Source of the DNA: Fidelibacterota bacterium
Lineage (GTDB): Bacteria; Fidelibacterota; UBA2242
NCBI GenBank assembly: GCA_023229045.1
Contig: JALOAB010000079.1
Coordinates: forward strand, 1-8,935
Length of the DNA: 8,935 nucleotides
Direction: 5' to 3'
The first letter of the stretch is position 1; each line of letters begins with the position of its first letter. Below the pieces are notes generated by a model. It saw nothing but the letters and a program-made list of their open reading frames with translations. It had not been told where the DNA came from and made no database searches. The position numbers and the translations under genes were made by a program. This document shows positions 6,313-8,935 of this stretch, in pieces.

Positions 6313-7107
6313 ATGCAGATCAATAAACCTAAAATTCTAATGTTTTTTATAATCATTTCTGCGATTGGGCTGGATTGGCAGAGTTGTGACACGCCCTGGC
6401 AACCCGGACCGGCGCCCAGCACGATTATTGAAACCGAATTTGTGCCGGGATTGAATATTCTGGGCGTCGTGCGGCTGGAGGACACCACGGCGAGTTCCTT
6501 CGTTTATGTCGAACGGGCTTATGCCGCCGATGAATATGATACCTGGTCGGACACATTGCCGATAATCAAGGATGCCCGGGTTCGCATATCAGGTAGCGGT
6601 GACACTACCAGTTATATTTTTCGATATTACGACAATCTAAGCGATCATAAGTATATCAATGTTGACTTTCGACCGGTTGCTGGCGAATCCTATCACCTGA
6701 CAATCACCGCTCCGGGATTACCGGAACTCACGGCAAGCGCCAGCGTGCCGCATTTACCGGAAATCGATACCAACTCGGTGCAGGTGTCCGCCGATGAAGT
6801 TAGTTTTAGATTGCGAACGACCGCCGACGCCTACCTTTACGATGTTTACCTATTCTGTGAGAATGGACAACTGGTTGAGAGATTTACTAACAACCAGATC
6901 AGTATCAAGGAAATGAAATTCAAATTTGGTAGTAGTCTTGGTAATCCACTGGCAATCCAGATTTTCAGCTACGACGAGAATATGGCTTCTGTTGCGGATG
7001 CCACTTCAAGCATCATTCCGCAATCTTTTTTGGAAACCATCAGCACGGTTGAAGGCGGCTATGGCTGTTTCGGCGCGGTCAGCGTTTTAACCTACATTTT
7101 ACCCTAA
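6313..7107 (+). CDS. Probable lipoprotein, DUF4249-like, receptor partner
   Basis: I start this at ATG 6313, two bases after the receptor's TAA. The frame is open back to 6103, but that would overlap the receptor by 208 bases and bury the signal peptide. The 264-residue product begins MQINKPKILMFFIIISAIGL, and Cys25 (DWQSC) could be lipidated although the lipobox is not canonical. The mature part is beta-rich: ILGVVRLEDTTASSFVYVER, then ARVRISGSGDTTSYIF, then AGESYHLTITAPGLPELTAS and VPHLPEID. That order (a persistently Thr/Ser-rich first strand set, a 'contained value' strand, then 'GxxYxLxIxAPG') resembles DUF4249 proteins, which often sit directly after TonB-dependent receptors in Bacteroidota. 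Assignment to DUF4249 is by resemblance only; the protein is shorter than the usual 270-400 residues. Location is probably the periplasmic or outer face of the outer membrane. Confidence 0.65.
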   Translation: MQINKPKILMFFIIISAIGLDWQSCDTPWQPGPAPSTIIETEFVPGLNILGVVRLEDTTASSFVYVERAYAADEYDTWSDTLPIIKDARVRISGSGDTTSYIFRYYDNLSDHKYINVDFRPVAGESYHLTITAPGLPELTASASVPHLPEIDTNSVQVSADEVSFRLRTTADAYLYDVYLFCENGQLVERFTNNQISIKEMKFKFGSSLGNPLAIQIFSYDENMASVADATSSIIPQSFLETISTVEGGYGCFGAVSVLTYILP

Positions 7108-7174
7108 AATCGGATTTTTTTCTGAGTTTTGAATTGCTAGCCTGACTTTATCAGCAGTCGGGGCGCGGGATTTA

Positions 7175-7189
7175 TCCGCCATTGGCGGA
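7175..7189. repeat. Perfect palindrome TCCGCC-ATT-GGCGGA
   Basis: Six-base GC-rich arms flank a 3-base loop in the 179-bp gap between the lipoprotein genes (7108-7286). No T-run follows on the plus strand (AAACACAAC), so it is a poor intrinsic terminator. It could be an operator-like site, a short extragenic palindrome or a transcript-end hairpin for the operon. An 8-base match in opposite orientation (TTATCCGC 7172-7179, GCGGATAA 7273-7280) lies just before the next gene. Nothing else recognisable occurs in the gap. Confidence 0.4.
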
Positions 7190-7286
7190 AACACAACGGT
7201 TGAAATTATGCGAAAATGAGCGTAGTTTTAGCCATGAAAAAGATAAATAAAATCCTATCGGGGGACACACTCGCGGATAAGACACG

Positions 7287-8615
7287 ATGCCTTTTTACGA
7301 AAATCTGAAAGCCAAGAACGCAATATCTACCATCTTACTGCTAACGGCTATCATTTTCGCCATGTCCTGCAAAGAGTGTCCGACCGAACCGGGAGATGAA
7401 GTTAATGACTTCGCGCTTGACTATGCCGGACCGTCATTTGTCAGTCTGGCGTTTGGAATTTCCGGTTCTGGTAAACGCAACTATTCAATTCAACGTGACA
7501 GTCTGATTGTTCTCACCGGCACTCTTCACAGTGAAGATACGATTGTCACCGATTGGAATGCCGAACCTGGCACGACCTACCGCTATCGCCTGCTGGTAAA
7601 AGATCATAGCGAGACGATAGATAAAAGTGATTGGCTGAGCGTCACGACAATGGATACAACCAGTCATGACTTCACCTGGATAGTCGATGTACTCGGCGAA
7701 AATGGCATTTTCTGGGATGTCTGGGCTTTCGCTGAAGATAATGTCTGGGCAGTTGGTTTTGTTTATCCGAAATGGGGTGATTCTGAAGTACATAATTGTT
7801 ATAAGTGGGATGGAAGCCAATGGTTACCTCAAGGCATCATATCAAATTATTGGAAAGTACATCTTTATAGCATTTTTACTTTTTCTGAAAATGATATATG
7901 GGCAAATAGCAGTTACCCTCAACATAGTACTGACTCGATCTATTATCTTTATCATCTTTATGATATGGGTTTAGATGTTGAACCAATAAATGACTGCTGG
8001 GGTACATCATCAAATGACATGTACTTTGTTGGCAATAGTGGTACGATCGTGCATTATGACGGTCAATCCTTCACCAAGATGACCAGTCCGACCGACCGGG
8101 ATTTACTGCACATTGATGGCTGTGTGGATAGCCAAACAGGAGAGACGCGGATGTGGGCAGGCGGATGGTCGTATTCAGAAAGTGGAAGCCTCATTGAATA
8201 TAAAGATGGAAAATGGGAATTGATCTGGGATGAAGGCAATTATCGTGATTCCGAATCCGATTTTTTTGGTATCGGAGGAATTTTTATTCCGAATGATAAA
8301 TACGTAATTATAAACGTTGGTGAATATTCTATGGCTCATACTGAAATTCATCGCCAAGATGATTTCAATAGTTACTGTTTAACATATAGCGATATTCATG
8401 GTAGTCGATCAATTTATGGCAACGCGATTAATGATTTTTTTGAAGTGGGAGACGGACATATTATACATTATAACGGTAAAACAACAAAAAAGTGGGATTC
8501 CGTTTCTTTAAATTATCGTTTGCGAGGTATAAATCAAACAGGAGACACCGTGTTTATTGTCGGAGAAAATATGATAAATCAAAATGCAATAGTAATACGG
8601 GGAAAAAGACAATAA
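7287..8615 (+). CDS. Secreted lipoprotein with fibronectin-III-like domain and beta-propeller
   Basis: This is a 442-residue protein. ATG 7287 is the only ATG after an in-frame TAA at 7278-7280. The signal peptide has a hydrophobic core ISTILLLTAIIFAMSC, with likely lipidated Cys28 followed by KECPTEPGDE. Residues about 40-115 form a fibronectin-III-like sandwich (VTDWNAEPGTTYRYRLLVKD). Residues about 120-442 are beta-propeller repeats built on a W/F-x-V/I-W-x(n)-N/D-x-W/F-x-VG pattern: IFWDVWAFAEDNVWAVG (141-157), YSIFTFSENDIWAN (194-207), NDCWGTSSNDMYFVG (235-249) and SIYGNAINDFFEVG (375-388), each followed by a strand such as GTIVHYDGQSF or HIIHYNGKT. Such propeller lipoproteins are common and often multicopy in FCB genomes. 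The role is probably surface or periplasmic binding; the ligand is unknown. GC falls in the 3' two-thirds. It lies 179 bp after the receptor operon and may have its own transcript. The Shine-Dalgarno is weak. Confidence 0.8.
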   Translation: MPFYENLKAKNAISTILLLTAIIFAMSCKECPTEPGDEVNDFALDYAGPSFVSLAFGISGSGKRNYSIQRDSLIVLTGTLHSEDTIVTDWNAEPGTTYRYRLLVKDHSETIDKSDWLSVTTMDTTSHDFTWIVDVLGENGIFWDVWAFAEDNVWAVGFVYPKWGDSEVHNCYKWDGSQWLPQGIISNYWKVHLYSIFTFSENDIWANSSYPQHSTDSIYYLYHLYDMGLDVEPINDCWGTSSNDMYFVGNSGTIVHYDGQSFTKMTSPTDRDLLHIDGCVDSQTGETRMWAGGWSYSESGSLIEYKDGKWELIWDEGNYRDSESDFFGIGGIFIPNDKYVIINVGEYSMAHTEIHRQDDFNSYCLTYSDIHGSRSIYGNAINDFFEVGDGHIIHYNGKTTKKWDSVSLNYRLRGINQTGDTVFIVGENMINQNAIVIRGKRQ

Positions 8616-8616
8616 A

Positions 8617-8659
8617 AAGGAGGATTATAATAATGAAAAAAATATTCGTTTTAATTTGA
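8617..8659 (+). pseudogene. Strong ribosome binding site with 8-codon stump of a secreted-protein gene
   Basis: AAGGAGG at 8617-8623 is a full Shine-Dalgarno match, 9 bases before ATG 8633. It is by far the best ribosome binding site in the window. The frame reads MKKIFVLI and hits TGA at 8657-8659. Lys-Lys followed by hydrophobic residues is the classic beginning of a signal peptide. Past the TGA the frame gives no hydrophobic core or lipobox and stops again near 8735, inside the 3' end of the opposing ATPase gene. I read this as the leftover start of a lipoprotein or exported-protein gene whose body was lost. A regulatory leader peptide is the alternative, but no gene follows on the plus strand within the window. 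Confidence 0.5.
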
Positions 8660-8708
8660 GTTCTTTCTTCTAAAAATGATATCAATTTCGTATCTAACTG
8701 CCGATTCA

Positions 8709-8935
8709 CTAAATCAGGTGACGAATCCACTCTCTGAAAAAAACATCGGTCAGGAAATAGATGCCGCTCTCCCGGTCCAAAATCTGGCGCTTCATTAAAA
8801 GCCGAATAGAAGTTTGAACGCTGGAGGAATTGCCGAGATTGTTCTCCAGAATGAATTCCTGGGAAAGAATATTCTGGCCGCCATTCCGAGCGATAGCCTG
8901 CAAAACCCGACGCTGGTGCAATGTCAGACTATCCC
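8709..8935 (-). CDS. AAA-type ATPase, C-terminal winged-helix part (partial)
   Basis: This minus-strand frame is open from the window's right edge to a stop at 8711-8709, giving the last 74 residues. The sequence LTLHQRRVLQAIARNGGQNI, then SQEFILENNLGNSSSVQTSI, RLLMKRQILDRESGIYFL and TDVFFREWIRHLI is typical of the C-terminal winged-helix end of ATP-binding proteins related to archaeal-type ATPases (PF01637 class). These carry an N-terminal P-loop that lies outside this window. The typical pattern is 'Q..VL.AIA..G', 'SSV...L..L....ildr..G.Y...DpFFR.W'. Function is not settled for most members; some are associated with mobile or toxin-like loci. The gene converges on the lipoprotein gene at 7287-8615 with about 93 bp between stops. 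No terminator hairpin is visible in between. Confidence 0.8.
   Translation of the reverse strand, partial: DSLTLHQRRVLQAIARNGGQNILSQEFILENNLGNSSSVQTSIRLLMKRQILDRESGIYFLTDVFFREWIRHLI

Noticed and set aside
7106..7126. Intrinsic terminator after the receptor operon
   Set aside because: There is a T-run, but the only stem is five A-T pairs around a 3-base loop, too weak to call.
8659..8798. Frameshifted continuation of the MKKIFVLI ORF (frame open to about 8798)
   Set aside because: Most of that frame is antisense to the well-supported ATPase C-terminus and shows no secreted-protein features.

Overview
The window looks like a chromosomal stretch from a Gram-negative (diderm) bacterium. A TonB-dependent receptor with an N-terminal carboxypeptidase-regulatory-like domain, two secreted lipoproteins and a beta-propeller lipoprotein suggest the wider FCB group (Bacteroidota, Ignavibacteriota, Zixibacteria, Cloacimonadota, Marinimicrobia or relatives). 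I cannot place it more precisely. The base composition is mixed: the outer-membrane genes are near 50% GC and a central block near 30%.

Layout. (1) 1-107 is the end of an unrecognised gene, closely followed by a 51-residue membrane peptide with a Cys/His-rich tail (112-267) that falls below usual gene-calling limits. (2) 268-601 is non-coding and repeat-rich: a 36-bp direct tandem repeat, a 12-bp GC-rich stem, a distant inverted repeat and a heptamer tandem. (3) 602-2638 is a damaged, mosaic restriction-modification-like locus. It holds an adenine methyltransferase cut off after its DPPY motif, an intact AT-rich gene with a HARE-HTH-like winged helix and a possible nuclease domain, a 55-codon AT-rich ORF, and a PD-(D/E)XK restriction endonuclease whose reading frame is cut off from any start by a TGA. 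Composition changes sharply near 1010 and near 1912, exactly where the methyltransferase ends and the endonuclease frame begins. This suggests that a foreign segment of about 900 bp replaced the middle of an older operon. (4) 2639-2951 is intergenic with one plausible promoter. (5) 2952-7107 is a tight three-gene outer-membrane operon: an unrecognised exported protein with a beta-rich C-terminus, a TonB-dependent receptor (4-bp ATGA overlap) and a DUF4249-like lipoprotein (2-bp gap). (6) 7287-8615 is a lipoprotein with a fibronectin-III-like domain and a beta-propeller. (7) 8617-8659 is an excellent ribosome binding site leading only to an 8-codon ORF, apparently the stump of a secreted-protein gene. 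(8) 8709-8935, minus strand, is the C-terminal winged helix of an AAA-type ATPase running off the window.

How they work together. The operon at 2952-7107 probably forms an outer-membrane uptake or export unit: receptor plus surface or periplasmic lipoprotein plus a third exported partner. The restriction locus is probably no longer a working restriction-modification system, because both the methyltransferase and the endonuclease are broken. The HARE-HTH gene between them remains open. I did not find a clearly new complete system. The best candidates for novelty are the 349-residue operon partner, the HARE-HTH protein and the mosaic architecture around it.
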